Assembly: GCA_018057825.1 (NCBI GenBank)
Contig: JAGPCY010000015.1
Span: 86,200-150,199 of the forward strand
DNA from: Kofleriaceae bacterium
GTDB lineage: Bacteria; Myxococcota_A; Polyangia; Haliangiales; Haliangiaceae
Reading direction: 5' to 3'
DNA: 64,000 nt
Made by a program: the position numbers and the translations under genes. Each line of letters starts with the position of its first letter. The stretch's first letter is position 1. Shown here piece by piece: positions 27,272-35,771 of this stretch. A model generated the notes under the pieces. That model saw only the letters and a list, made by a program, of their open reading frames with translations. It did not search any database and was not told the origin of the DNA.

Positions 27272-28462
27272 TCACAGCTCGATCACCTCGATCGAGCCCG
27301 GCGACGCGTAGCGGAACGGGACGATCGAGTAGCCGATGCCGGCGGTGACGATCACCGTGGTCGTGCCCAGGCGGTAGCGGCCGTCGACGTACGGGGTCTC
27401 GACCCGGGCCAGCGAGACGTGACGCCACCCGAGCACCGGGTTGACCTGGCCGCCGTGGGTGTGGCCGGCGAGGATCAGATCGACGCGATCGCGCAGCCGG
27501 GCCGCGAGCGCCGCGTCGAGCTGGTGGGTGACCACGATCGAGCGGTCGGCGCCGGCCAGCTCGGCGACCAGGGCGTCGACGGTCGCTGGCGGGACCCGGC
27601 GCAGGTAGTTGTGCGACAGGAACGCGACGCCGATCCGCCGGCCGCCCTCGGTGAACCAGCGCACCTGATCGGTGACCGAGGTGACGCCGCGGGCGGTCAG
27701 CGCCGCCTCGACCTCACGCACGCTGCGGCTCTGATCGACGTAGGCGAAGTGCTCGTGGTCGCCGCGCACGGTGAACGTGCCGAGCCGGCTGGGCAGGGCG
27801 CCGGCGACCTCGGCGGCGGCCGCGATGTGGTCGGGGCCGGTGTTGATCCAGTCGCCGCCGCTCAGGATCAGATCGGCGTCGGCGTCGGCGACCGCGCGGA
27901 TCACCCGGGCGACCCGGGCGTCGCCGGTGTGGCGATCGAGCTGCAGGTCGGCGAGGAAGACCACCCGCAGGCGCGGACCGTCGGCGGCGGCCAGGGCGTG
28001 ATGGCGGACCCGCAGCGCGTCCCGCTCGACGACGATCTTGATCGGCGTGTAGATCGCGAAGGCGGCGAGCACCGCGATGGCGGCGAGCGCGCGGGTCCGG
28101 GCCGCCGGCGCCGGGCCGCGCCACCGCCGGACGCCCAGGTGGACCACCTCGAGGACGACGAGCCACGGCAGCGCCTGGGCCAAGACCAGGGCGGCGCCGA
28201 AGAACGGATACACCAGGAGCCAGGTCGCGATCGGCCCGTCGTAGCGCGGCATGGTCTCGGCGCCGACCGCGAGGGTGACCGCGACCGTGACGAACATGAT
28301 CGCCGGGAACCCGAGGAGGAGCCACAACACGCCCCGGCCGAGCCAGCGCTGGGACCGCGGCCCGGCGCCGAGGACGCGGGCGGCATCGGTCAGGCGCCGG
28401 CGCAGGTAGAGGGCGCCGACGGTCAGGAGGACCAGCGCCACGCCGAGCATGACGAACCACAT
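27272..28462 (-). CDS. Membrane-anchored metallophosphoesterase (YkuE/YaeI-like)
   Basis: The 396-residue protein has four or five N-terminal transmembrane helices (to about residue 145) followed by a calcineurin-like phosphoesterase domain. The metal-site motifs are ADLQLDRH, SGGDWINTG, VRGDHEHF, VTHQ and AGHTHGGQ. The second motif has Trp in place of the usual Leu/Ile-Val, and the third reads GDHE where most members have GNHD. The family hydrolyses phospho-mono- or diesters such as lipid phosphates; the substrate is unknown. TACGCC lies 6 nt before the ATG. Confidence 0.88.
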   Translation of the reverse strand: MWFVMLGVALVLLTVGALYLRRRLTDAARVLGAGPRSQRWLGRGVLWLLLGFPAIMFVTVAVTLAVGAETMPRYDGPIATWLLVYPFFGAALVLAQALPWLVVLEVVHLGVRRWRGPAPAARTRALAAIAVLAAFAIYTPIKIVVERDALRVRHHALAAADGPRLRVVFLADLQLDRHTGDARVARVIRAVADADADLILSGGDWINTGPDHIAAAAEVAGALPSRLGTFTVRGDHEHFAYVDQSRSVREVEAALTARGVTSVTDQVRWFTEGGRRIGVAFLSHNYLRRVPPATVDALVAELAGADRSIVVTHQLDAALAARLRDRVDLILAGHTHGGQVNPVLGWRHVSLARVETPYVDGRYRLGTTTVIVTAGIGYSIVPFRYASPGSIEVIEL

Positions 28463-28494
28463 CGGGGTGGCGTAGCACGCGGACTGGTGGTCGC

Positions 28495-28645
28495 CGAGGC
28501 AGAGACCGAGGCCGAGGCCGAGACCGAGACCGAGACCGAGGCCGAGACGGAGACCGAGACCGAGACCGAGGCCGAGACCGAGGCCGAGGCGGAGACCGAG
28601 ACCGAGACGGAGACCGAGGCCGAGGCCGAGGCAGAGACCGAGGCC
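28495..28645 (-). repeat. CTCGGY hexanucleotide array 3 (about 25 units)
   Basis: On the plus strand it reads GAGRCC; on the minus strand it is CTCGGY. It begins within 5 nt of the stop codon of the minus-strand lipoprotein gene at 28649. Its orientation relative to the preceding gene is therefore the same as in arrays 1 and 2. Confidence 0.95.
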
Positions 28646-28648
28646 GCG

Positions 28649-29404
28649 TCAGCGCGGGCAGGCGGCGTCGATGGCCACGGCCTCCGAGGCGGCGCCGTTA
28701 TCGCCCTCGATGGCCCAGCTCACCGAGGCGGTGAGGACGAGCTGCCCGCCGGCCACCAGGGCGTGGATCTCGGGCTCGCCCACCGGGTGGCCGAAGGCGT
28801 CGCCGGCGACCGCCAGCGGCGACCACCGCGCGCCGCAGCCGAGCTCGAGGCGATCGTCGTAGGTGTCCCAGGTGCCGGTCTGGGGATCGCCGTCGGTGCC
28901 GGTCGCGGTGCGGGTGCGGCGCAGGGTCCAGCCGGCGATCGTCGCGGTCGCGCCCGGCGCCACCGCCACCGGCGCGAAGTCCCAGACCTGGTAGCCGCCG
29001 CTGGTCAGCTCGGCCGCGACCGCGTCGACCGCGGCGCGATCGACCCCGGCCGGATCGATCGCGAAGAACTGCTGATCCTCGGGGTGGCGGTAGAGCACGT
29101 ACTCGCCGGGGGCGCCGCCGAGGAGCCGCACCGCGACGGTCGCGCCGCCCTGGATGCTCGACGACTCGATCGCGCAGGCCGCGGTCGCCTTGGCCGGCGA
29201 CCACGCGAAGCAGATCGCGTCGAGGGAGCCGGCGCGGCCGAGGACCTCGAGGAGCGGCTCGAGGGCACCGCCGGTCGGCTGGCCGGTGACGATCGGCGGC
29301 GCCGGCGCCGGGCGCGGTGCCGTCGGGCCACCACAGCCGGCGAGGCTCGCAAGCGCGGCGGCGAGGCCACCGACCCCAGCGGAGAGACGACGAGCGCGAG
29401 GCAT
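28649..29404 (-). CDS. Putative lipoprotein of unknown function
   Basis: The 251-residue product has an N-terminal signal with lipobox SLAGCG (Cys at about 24) and a Pro-rich linker. A globular part has several cysteines and no motif I recognise. It is probably an envelope protein. CATAGT lies 5 nt before the ATG. The gene is the last ordinary high-GC gene before the tRNA-Thr island. Confidence 0.6.
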   Translation of the reverse strand: MPRARRLSAGVGGLAAALASLAGCGGPTAPRPAPAPPIVTGQPTGGALEPLLEVLGRAGSLDAICFAWSPAKATAACAIESSSIQGGATVAVRLLGGAPGEYVLYRHPEDQQFFAIDPAGVDRAAVDAVAAELTSGGYQVWDFAPVAVAPGATATIAGWTLRRTRTATGTDGDPQTGTWDTYDDRLELGCGARWSPLAVAGDAFGHPVGEPEIHALVAGGQLVLTASVSWAIEGDNGAASEAVAIDAACPR

Positions 29405-29445
29405 GGCCGACTATGGCGCGTCGGACGGCCTACCGGAAGCGCTCT

Positions 29446-29513
29446 TGGAGCCGATGCGCGGGTATGAGCCGCGGTGCTACGGCTTACGAAACCGTTGCTC
29501 TACGCCCTCGCAG
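29446..29513 (-). pseudogene. tRNA-Thr(CGU) remnant: 3' half with T arm and CCA, degraded 5' side
   Basis: On the minus strand the anticodon loop TTCGTAA, a 5-bp anticodon stem, the variable region, a T arm (CGCGG/CCGCG), the acceptor 3' strand CATCGGC and TCCA are intact. The D arm is damaged and the 5' acceptor strand that should pair with CATCGGC is missing. The matching strand GCCGATG is present 3.8 kb away at 33301-33307. Confidence 0.7.
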
Positions 29514-29614
29514 AGGCCGATGATGTCCCAGTCGCTCGGTTGTGTGAGCGGATCAGCAAGTCGAGCGCCTGGCCGGGGTCGATGCCGACGAGCGGGTGGG
29601 GCGCCGGCGCGCCC

Positions 29615-29660
29615 GGCATCACGATCTGATTGCCGGCGGCATCACGATCGGATTGCCGGC
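29615..29660. repeat. Two-copy 23-bp tandem repeat
   Basis: GGCATCACGATC followed by TGATTGCCGGC (29615-29637) is repeated at 29638-29660 with one difference. It lies next to the tRNA remnant. Confidence 0.9.
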
Positions 29661-29795
29661 CTCGCCTTCGAGCACGGCGAAGATCGTCCGGCACGCTGCA
29701 GCGCCGTGGGCCTTCTGGGCGGATGGAGTCCCAATTGGACTTCATGGATGATGCTCCTGTTGCGGCGAGGAGGGAGGAATGGCAGGATTATCAAG

Positions 29796-30815
29796 ATGAG
29801 CAGCGACGATGAGAGAGCTTCCAGTACACTTGCCGTGTCCGTTACCCACAAGGGCGCGTCGCTGTCCGTGTCCGAGAGGATTCTGTCTCGCTTGTTTCCA
29901 GGGTATTGGGCAAAAGGGCGAATCAAAGCTGCGATGGGAGAGCGGATTGCGCAACAGCTCGAGAAAGGGCAGGCCCTCGACGCGGTAGAGGCCGAGTTTT
30001 TTGAGCTGTATTTTGCGAAGGAACTCAAAAAGAGCAAGAATCTCTTGGATGTTTGCTCGCGTGCGGAGGAGGTGATGCTCTCAAGGGGTGTGTCGGGGCC
30101 GCCGCGGCTTTCAGCCGGAAGTTCAGGTGGGGCCCCTGACGGCAATGTGCAGTTCGATGAACGGTGGGGCGCACGATTCGTTCGCGACGCTGAGGATGCT
30201 GCGGATGACACGATGAGGGACCTTCTTGCTCGGATTTTGGCCGGCGAACTGGACGCTCCGGGATCATTCTCTCTCAGGACTCTCAGTGTTGTTCGTGACT
30301 TGGACCAGCGAACTGCGCGCGCTTTTCAGGCTATTGCGCCTATGGTTGTGGATTGCGGTTTTCTCCCGCCTCATCGCGAGGAATCTGGGTGCAATTTTGC
30401 TCAGTACTATGAGGCTCGAGGGATTCAATACTCGGACATTATTGCGCTCACCGAGGTCGGGCTTTTGTCTCCGGCGCACGGGATCGTGATGGTGCGCGAG
30501 AATGAATGTGACAGCGCCTTTGAGTGGAAGTTGGAGCTCGCTGCCCGTCATGTTCTGCGATGTTATTCACCGGAATCCGGCGTTAAGGCTGTCCGTGTTC
30601 CTGGAATCAATGTCTCTGTTGCTGGGGCGGAGCTGTTGGCGGTGCTGGCGCCCGGTCTTGATCCTGAGTATCCAGGCTGTGTTGCAAAGTGGATTTCTCA
30701 CTCATTTCTTGAGGCAGTCGAACAGGTCTACTCTCTGCTGGATCCTGTGCTGGGTACTGAGGTCGTTGTTCATGCGGTGCCCGGTCGGACGCCGTGCGCA
30801 AGTGAAAAGGGCTAG
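29796..30815 (+). CDS. DUF2806 domain protein in low-GC island
   Basis: The 339-residue protein carries the DUF2806 pattern: a tryptophan in DERWGARFVRDAEDAADDTMRDLLARILAGELDAPGSFSLRTL, followed by VVRDLDQRTARAFQAIA. The family is found mostly in accessory regions and its function is unknown; a role in defence is only a guess. The N-terminal 100 residues are charged and helical. The base composition is clearly lower in G+C than every neighbouring gene, with many AT-ending codons, which indicates recent transfer. The start is the ATG at 29796, overlapped by the stop codon of a 6-codon frame with a strong Shine-Dalgarno sequence. Confidence 0.78.
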   Translation: MSSDDERASSTLAVSVTHKGASLSVSERILSRLFPGYWAKGRIKAAMGERIAQQLEKGQALDAVEAEFFELYFAKELKKSKNLLDVCSRAEEVMLSRGVSGPPRLSAGSSGGAPDGNVQFDERWGARFVRDAEDAADDTMRDLLARILAGELDAPGSFSLRTLSVVRDLDQRTARAFQAIAPMVVDCGFLPPHREESGCNFAQYYEARGIQYSDIIALTEVGLLSPAHGIVMVRENECDSAFEWKLELAARHVLRCYSPESGVKAVRVPGINVSVAGAELLAVLAPGLDPEYPGCVAKWISHSFLEAVEQVYSLLDPVLGTEVVVHAVPGRTPCASEKG

Positions 30816-31164
30816 GACGGTACATTCTTCAACTGGCCGATCAGGTTCCCGCGAAGGTTGAGGCGACGCACTAACCGGCTGACCGGAAGCGAGATGGCTT
30901 GCGGCCAGGCTTCGACGGGAGGCGGTTTCAATCGCTTGACGAGTGTGAAGTGGGAGCGACGCGGGGACACCACGGCACTTGACTTCCTGTAGAACCTCCC
31001 TGTTTGCCAAGCGCGAGCGGCGGAATGCAAGGTTTCCGCGGGGGCGCCACGCCGTCTGCGTGGCCCGGCGCCAGGCGGGGTTCACGCAGCGGTTTCAGTG
31101 GAAGCCGTTCATCGAGTGATCGAAGGACGGTGGGTTGGCGTTGTCGACTCGACTCGACTCGCCT
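30816..31164. other. Intergenic stretch in the island, nothing recognised
   Basis: The 349 bp between the convergent island genes contain no credible gene. A short stretch near 31022-31030 repeats purine-rich composition, but I see no clear terminator or att site. Confidence 0.4.
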
Positions 31165-32325
31165 CTATGCGCCAAGGCTAAGGAGGTGGAGCAGTTTTCC
31201 GATCAGCTCGACGCCCTGGCCAGCAGCGCCAACCGTGCCAAGCGCCGTGGCGATCGTTGTCACCATGGGGAGGAGGAGCTTCGGATTGGGACTGCCCTTG
31301 GCAAGCTGCTTGCCGACCGCCTCGATCTGTGCGTCGACGATCTCGCGGGTGTCGTCGTCGAGTTGAGTGACAGAGAGAGCGCGCTTGGCTTCGACGAACG
31401 TGTCGCGAACAGAACCCATGTCAATCGTGGTCCTGGCCTGCTGCGTTGCCCCCGGGCTCCCGGCCTGGACGGGGCTCCCGATCACGGGGCCGTGAAAGGT
31501 GACGGACGTGTGGGTTTGGGCATGCGGCGTCGCCTTGGACAGTGCGGTCTCCAACTCGGTCGCGAACGCTATGACGTTGGCCTTGAACGCCTCGGTGTCG
31601 CCCCCGTGGTCCGATACGGTGAGCACCAACTCGCCGTTGCCGGTGGGATGGCCTTGCGCCATGAGTTCGTGCTTCATGGCCAGGCCCTTGACGACGTCTT
31701 GGTAGTCCGCACGCAAGGGCTCGGCGTGCGTCACGGTTGCCTTCACAGATAGGGTCATCTTCTCCTCCAACTCGTCGATGCGCGCCGAAAGCTCCACGTC
31801 GTCGAGGATACGGAACGCTACTTCGCTGCAGTGGGGTGGATCAAACTCGTACTCGGCGATGCCCTCGTCAACCATCTGGCCAACGCCAACTTCAACGGTC
31901 GCGAGATCGAGGCGTCCGTATCGCGCGACGTCGCTAGCAGCTGTGCAGTGGTTGAGGGTTTGCGGCTCCTCGCGGTCGGCACGAGCGACGGCGCGCAAGA
32001 ACTTCAGGTAGTCGCGTGTCTTAAGCTGTGCGGGCCGAAATTCATAGTCACCGTCGGTGAGTGACATGATGACGTTGGCGAGGCTGCGAAGTTGGCCGGC
32101 AACTTGGTGGCGCGGTGCGCCCCGCGCCTGCCGCAACGCAATCACCAGCGGCGCGATCGAGCCGCGATGCACTCCATCGAGCGCCTGATCTGCCAGGAGT
32201 GCATCCAAGCGCACAAGGGCCGGCGCGACCGCGGACCAGAAGGCGTTGTCGCCGTCCGCTCCCTCCGTTGCCCGCCACAGCGCCCAAAATGTCTCCATGG
32301 CTTCATGTCGAGAGATTGAGAGCAT
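31165..32325 (-). CDS. Island protein with C-terminal GSPGATQ motif, function unknown
   Basis: The 386-residue protein has a helical N-terminal part and a middle region with charged helices (LSARIDELEEKM). Near residue 300 is a Gly-rich turn, FHGPVIGSPVQAGSPGATQQ. It ends with a hydrophobic helical tail (about 350-386) that could insert in a membrane. I have seen the GSPGA-Q type of turn in uncharacterised, often abortive-infection-like accessory proteins, but cannot name a family. The ATG at 32298 is an alternative start. It is convergent with the DUF2806 gene and lies within the tRNA-bounded segment. Confidence 0.6.
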   Translation of the reverse strand: MLSISRHEAMETFWALWRATEGADGDNAFWSAVAPALVRLDALLADQALDGVHRGSIAPLVIALRQARGAPRHQVAGQLRSLANVIMSLTDGDYEFRPAQLKTRDYLKFLRAVARADREEPQTLNHCTAASDVARYGRLDLATVEVGVGQMVDEGIAEYEFDPPHCSEVAFRILDDVELSARIDELEEKMTLSVKATVTHAEPLRADYQDVVKGLAMKHELMAQGHPTGNGELVLTVSDHGGDTEAFKANVIAFATELETALSKATPHAQTHTSVTFHGPVIGSPVQAGSPGATQQARTTIDMGSVRDTFVEAKRALSVTQLDDDTREIVDAQIEAVGKQLAKGSPNPKLLLPMVTTIATALGTVGAAGQGVELIGKLLHLLSLGA

Positions 32326-32479
32326 GGGTCCCCAGGCGGTGAGGTTAGCGCATCTCGGTCGCCTTGCTGCGGTGTTCAGGCGTCGCGTGGTCCCAGCGCG
32401 TTCCAAGCTCGCTGGACGGCATCTTCCACTCGGGCGATGGGGCCAGGATGCGATCGCGCTCCAAGGCCGTCGCGGATCG

Positions 32480-32722
32480 CTATGTCTCCGGGGCGATCGG
32501 CGTGTCTTCGTGATCGCCGTCGTCCGACTCCACGATCGCGGCCTCAAGCACGCGGTGAAGGACAGGATAGGCGGCGCGCACGATCTCGGCCTGGGCGTCT
32601 ATCTCCAGCGTCGAGCGGTGGCGCAGCGCGAGCGGGCCAGCGGCAGGATCCGCCGCGGGCTCGAACGTGGGCCAAGGATCGCCATCGAACGGGGTGACCT
32701 CGCACCCGCTGGGGGCGTCCAC
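32480..32722 (-). CDS. Possible small acidic protein
   Basis: An 80-residue frame begins with GTG and encodes an acidic protein with the segment STLEIDAQAEIVRAAYPVLHRVLEAAIVE, which could be two helices. It lies upstream of the GSPGATQ gene on the same strand, separated by 154 bp. There is no homology I can cite, so it may be spurious. Confidence 0.35.
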   Translation of the reverse strand: MDAPSGCEVTPFDGDPWPTFEPAADPAAGPLALRHRSTLEIDAQAEIVRAAYPVLHRVLEAAIVESDDGDHEDTPIAPET

Positions 32723-32892
32723 CTAGTCAATCTGCTCGGCGGCATGCTCCAGCTAGTTGGCGCTCAACAGCATCGCGGCGCCATGGGGCCACCCCGCGGC
32801 CTAGAGGCGGCTCCAGCTGTCCCGCACGCTCAGGCGCCGGCCCTGGCGTCGCGAGCGGGGGGCGCCATGGCGCGCGTTCGCGGGTGGAAAGT

Positions 32893-32967
32893 TGGAGCCG
32901 ACGGCCGGGTATGATCCGGCGACCTGCGGTTTACGAAACCGCTGCTCTACCACTGAGCTACGTCGGC
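32893..32967 (-). tRNA. tRNA-Thr(CGU) with encoded CCA and an unusual T loop
   Basis: The 75-nt minus-strand sequence folds into a full cloverleaf. The acceptor is GCCGACG/CGTCGGC, the D stem GCTC/GAGC, the anticodon stem GCGGT/ACCGC with loop TTCGTAA (anticodon CGT), and the T stem GCCGG/CCGGC, followed by T and encoded CCA. The T loop reads ATCATAC, whereas TTCRANY is almost universal: T54 and A58 are replaced by A54 and T58. The gene may be functional or an early pseudogene. Confidence 0.85.
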
Positions 32968-33436
32968 AAGGAGTCGGAGAGGTTCTAGACGAACGCCGCC
33001 GCGATGGCAAGCGGGCGACGTGGTGCGAGCGTTCAGCTGAGGGCGGCAAGCAGACCGATGAGCCGGCGCCGCAACGTCGCCGCGTCGCGGGTCGTATTCC
33101 ATGCGGTTTAGGCCATCAGCAGCTCGCACAAAATCGGGTCCGGGGAATCGCCGCCGAGCTGGCGTCGGTCGTGCGGAGGGTTCGCTTCGGTTCGCGTCGA
33201 TCCACTCGCCGCGTCCGCTGCTTCGGTGGATTCGCATCGATCCGCTTGCGTGCTAAGTGCTTGGCGCGCCTTACGAAACCATTGCTCTACCACTGAGCTA
33301 CATCGGCGAGGGAACGGGGTGGTTCTAGACGAACCGCGGGGCGATGGCAAGCCGCCAGGTGCGCCTCCCGCCAGGCCGCCCGTGCCGCCGCCGGCGCGCT
33401 GGCCGGGCTCGGTCGCGGCGGCGCCGGCCCGGGCGA
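32968..33436. other. Right edge of island, tRNA fragment and no gene
   Basis: This 469-bp stretch contains the 37-nt 5' half of a tRNA-Thr at 33271-33307 and otherwise no feature I can support. Confidence 0.5.
33271..33307 (-). pseudogene. tRNA-Thr(CGU) 5' half
   Basis: On the minus strand GCCGATG, the D arm (GCTC/GAGC), the anticodon 5' strand and the complete loop TTCGTAA are present. Identity to tRNA then stops abruptly. Its acceptor strand is complementary to the orphan CATCGGC of the left remnant, so the two halves look like one gene split by insertion. Confidence 0.7.
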
Positions 33437-34177
33437 TCACGTCCACAGGTAGAGCGGCAGGGCGCCCAGGGCGGCGGTGGCCACCGCTGCCAGGGCGACC
33501 CGGGCCAGGCGCGCGCGGGCTCGGCGCCGAGGTCGGAGGACCACCGGCCCCGACGGCGCGCCGATCACCACGCCATCGCGATCGCGGGCCAGGGCGAAGG
33601 GATCGAGGCGCGCGGCGGTGGCGGCGTCGCCGACCGCCAGGGCGGTGGCGTAGGCGATCAGATCGCCGTGGATCAAGGTCAGGGCGCGGTGCACCGCCGC
33701 GGCGTCGCCGATCGGCAGGAGCCGGATCGCGCCCGGTCCGAGGACGCACCGAAGGACGTAGCCGCGCCGGCGCCGGCGCACCTCGGGGCGGACCCGGGCG
33801 ATCGCCACCAGCTCGAGGAGCGGCCCGCGGGCGTCGAGGAGAAACGCGCCGACGACGTAGAGCCCGGGCGAAAACGGCAGGGCCGCGACCTCGCGCCAGC
33901 GCCAGGCCGCGCGGGCGAGGGCGAAGGCGGCCAGCCCGGACAGGACGATCGCCAGGGCGGCGATGGCCGGCTGGGGCGGCGCGACCAGGGTGCGGCGGAG
34001 CGCGATCGCGGCGGCGGCGGCGGCGGCGATGGCGGCGACGGTCGGCGCCACCGGCCAGGCTGGGGTGGCCAGGGTCGGCGGCAGGCCGTCGCGTCGGGTG
34101 AGCGCGGCGATCAGCCGGGCTCGGACCCGGGGCGGGACATGATCGATGTGGATGACGGTCGCCTGGGGTACCCGCAC
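33437..34177 (-). CDS. Membrane protein of unknown function
   Basis: The 246-residue protein has two hydrophobic helices near residues 42-60 and 70-90, a beta-rich middle part containing FSPGLYVVGAFLLD, and a C-terminal helix (about 225-244). Its GTG start has an AAGGAG site upstream. I recognise no family. Confidence 0.55.
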   Translation of the reverse strand: MRVPQATVIHIDHVPPRVRARLIAALTRRDGLPPTLATPAWPVAPTVAAIAAAAAAAIALRRTLVAPPQPAIAALAIVLSGLAAFALARAAWRWREVAALPFSPGLYVVGAFLLDARGPLLELVAIARVRPEVRRRRRGYVLRCVLGPGAIRLLPIGDAAAVHRALTLIHGDLIAYATALAVGDAATAARLDPFALARDRDGVVIGAPSGPVVLRPRRRARARLARVALAAVATAALGALPLYLWT

Positions 34178-34267
34178 GCCTTCGCTCCTTCACCGCCAGG
34201 TATCGATCGCCACCCGCCGCGGTTGCGTGGCGGCGTGAGATCTCCGCCGCGCCGCCCCTCGACCGCG

Positions 34268-35293
34268 CTAGACCGCGCGCAGGGCCGGGCGCGCGTCGAG
34301 GGTCTCGATCGCGCCCCAGTCCGGGGCCCGCAGGTAGCGCAGGAGGCCGGCGGCGAAGCCGGCGCCGTGCGAGGCGTGGAGCACCGGGAAGATCGCCCAC
34401 GCGGTGGCGATCGCGGCCGGGCCTTGGGGCGCGGCGACCCGGACCGCCTCGGCGCCGGTGGCCAGGGCGTAGGCGGCGAAGGCGATCGGCGCGACCGGCC
34501 ACAAGGGTGGGGTCAGGACCAGGGCGGCGGCGCCCATCACCATCGAGAACGGGATGAGCGGTCGCAGGGTCGGGAAGCGGCCGAGCTTGAGCAGCGTGCG
34601 CGCCCGGCCCTGACCGTACTTCCAGTACTGCTTGGCCAGGGTGCGAAACGAGTCGCGCGGGAAGTAGTGGACCTCGATCGCCGGCGACAGGTAGATGCGC
34701 CCGCCGCTGGCCAGGAGGCGCTGGTTCAGCTCGGCGTCCTCGTTGGTCACGGCCTTGGGATCGTAGAGGCCGATCTTCTCGAAGATCGCGCGGCGGAACG
34801 CGCCCAGGAACACGGTGTCGACGAAGCCCTCGGCGGTGGCGTCGCGGTAGCGGGCGCCGCCGACCCCGAGCGGCGAGGTCAGGGCGGCGCACAGCGCGCG
34901 CTGGAACGCGGTCTTGGCCTTGGCCCGCTGGGCGCCGCCCACGTTGTCGGCCCCGGTCGCGGCCAGGGTCTCGACGCAGGTGCGGACGTAGGCCGGCGTG
35001 TACTCGCAGTGGACGTCCATCCGCACGACGATCTCGCCGCGCGCGGCGCGGATGAGCTGGTTCAGGCCGGCAGCCTGCAACCGATCGGGGTTGTCGATGA
35101 CCCGGATGCGCGGATCGTCCGTGGCCAGGGCGGCCAGGATCTCGCGGGTGCGGTCGGTCGAGCGGCCGTCGGCGACCAGGATCTCGATGCGGTCGCGCGG
35201 GTAGTCCTGGGCCTGCACCGAGCGGATACAGGCCTCGATGTAGTGCTCCTCGTTGAACGCCGGCATCGCGATCGTCACCATCGGGGCGCGCAT
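34268..35293 (-). CDS. ExoA-like family 2 glycosyltransferase
   Basis: The 341-residue protein is a GT-A glycosyltransferase. The nucleotide-binding start is TIAMPAFNEEHYIEACIRSV, then VADGRSTDRTREIL, the metal-binding VRMDVHCEY, and NEDAELNQRL as the catalytic region. QYWKYGQGRART and C-terminal hydrophobic helices follow. This order matches ExoA, which adds a glucose to the lipid-linked succinoglycan precursor. It is therefore likely to work at the inner membrane in exopolysaccharide or glycolipid synthesis, but no other polysaccharide genes are adjacent. TACCAT lies 6 nt before the ATG at 35293. Confidence 0.85.
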   Translation of the reverse strand: MRAPMVTIAMPAFNEEHYIEACIRSVQAQDYPRDRIEILVADGRSTDRTREILAALATDDPRIRVIDNPDRLQAAGLNQLIRAARGEIVVRMDVHCEYTPAYVRTCVETLAATGADNVGGAQRAKAKTAFQRALCAALTSPLGVGGARYRDATAEGFVDTVFLGAFRRAIFEKIGLYDPKAVTNEDAELNQRLLASGGRIYLSPAIEVHYFPRDSFRTLAKQYWKYGQGRARTLLKLGRFPTLRPLIPFSMVMGAAALVLTPPLWPVAPIAFAAYALATGAEAVRVAAPQGPAAIATAWAIFPVLHASHGAGFAAGLLRYLRAPDWGAIETLDARPALRAV

Positions 35294-35299
35294 GGCCCG

Positions 35300-35305
35300 A
35301 TGGTA
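35300..35305 (-). promoter_or_regulatory. Putative leaderless -10 box TACCAT
   Basis: On the minus strand TACCAT lies 6 nt before the start codon of the glycosyltransferase gene and follows GTG. Confidence 0.4.
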
Positions 35306-35314
35306 CACGACCGG

Positions 35315-35764
35315 TCAGCGGCGCGGCGGCGGCCGGCGGCCGGTCGCGCGGTAGGCCGCGTAGTCGGCCAGGATCGTCGCGTGGTCGAAGACCAGCGGGG
35401 GCAGGGCGTCGAGGGCGAAGACCCCGGCGCGGGCGGCGTCGTCGCTGCCGGTCGGGGCGCCGGCGGCGCGGCCGAGGAACACCGTCGACATCGTGTGCTG
35501 GCGCGGGTCGCGGGCCGGATCGCTGTAGACGTGGAACAGCTCGCCCAGCTCGACGTCGAGGCCGGTCTCTTCCTTGGCCTCGCGGATAGCGGCGTCGGCC
35601 ACCCACTCGCCGCGGTCGACGAAGCCGCCGGGCAGGGCCCAGCCCAGCGGCGGGTTGGCGCGCTCGATCAGGACCACCGTGCCGGGCCGGTCGGCCAGCT
35701 CGATGATCACGTCGACGGTCGGGGTCGGGTTCTGGTAGCGGGGCGGGCTCGGCTGGGTGGTCAT
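35315..35764 (-). CDS. Nudix hydrolase
   Basis: The 149-residue protein has a complete Nudix box, [28 protein letters not shown], at residues about 46-73, and a preceding GWALPGG strand. The arrangement is like ADP-ribose pyrophosphatases, but the exact nucleotide substrate cannot be read from the sequence. Its start lies 8 bp from the end of the sulfatase-fold gene on the same strand, so they are probably co-transcribed. Confidence 0.9.
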   Translation of the reverse strand: MTTQPSPPRYQNPTPTVDVIIELADRPGTVVLIERANPPLGWALPGGFVDRGEWVADAAIREAKEETGLDVELGELFHVYSDPARDPRQHTMSTVFLGRAAGAPTGSDDAARAGVFALDALPPLVFDHATILADYAAYRATGRRPPPRR

Positions 35765-35771
35765 GGTCCGC

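Larger units (their letters stand above)
29405..29795. other. Left edge of accessory island, no clear gene
   Basis: This 391-bp stretch holds the tRNA-Thr remnant (29446-29513), a 23-bp tandem duplication (29615-29660) and short overlapping reading frames. A 29-codon frame (29726-29812) and a 6-codon frame (29779-29799, preceded by GGAGGGAGGA) both run into the start of the DUF2806 gene. I see no credible protein gene here. Confidence 0.5.

Noticed and set aside
29500-29745. An 81-codon minus-strand frame in the left island edge
   Set aside because: It overlaps the tRNA remnant and a tandem duplication, and its sequence has no recognisable domain.
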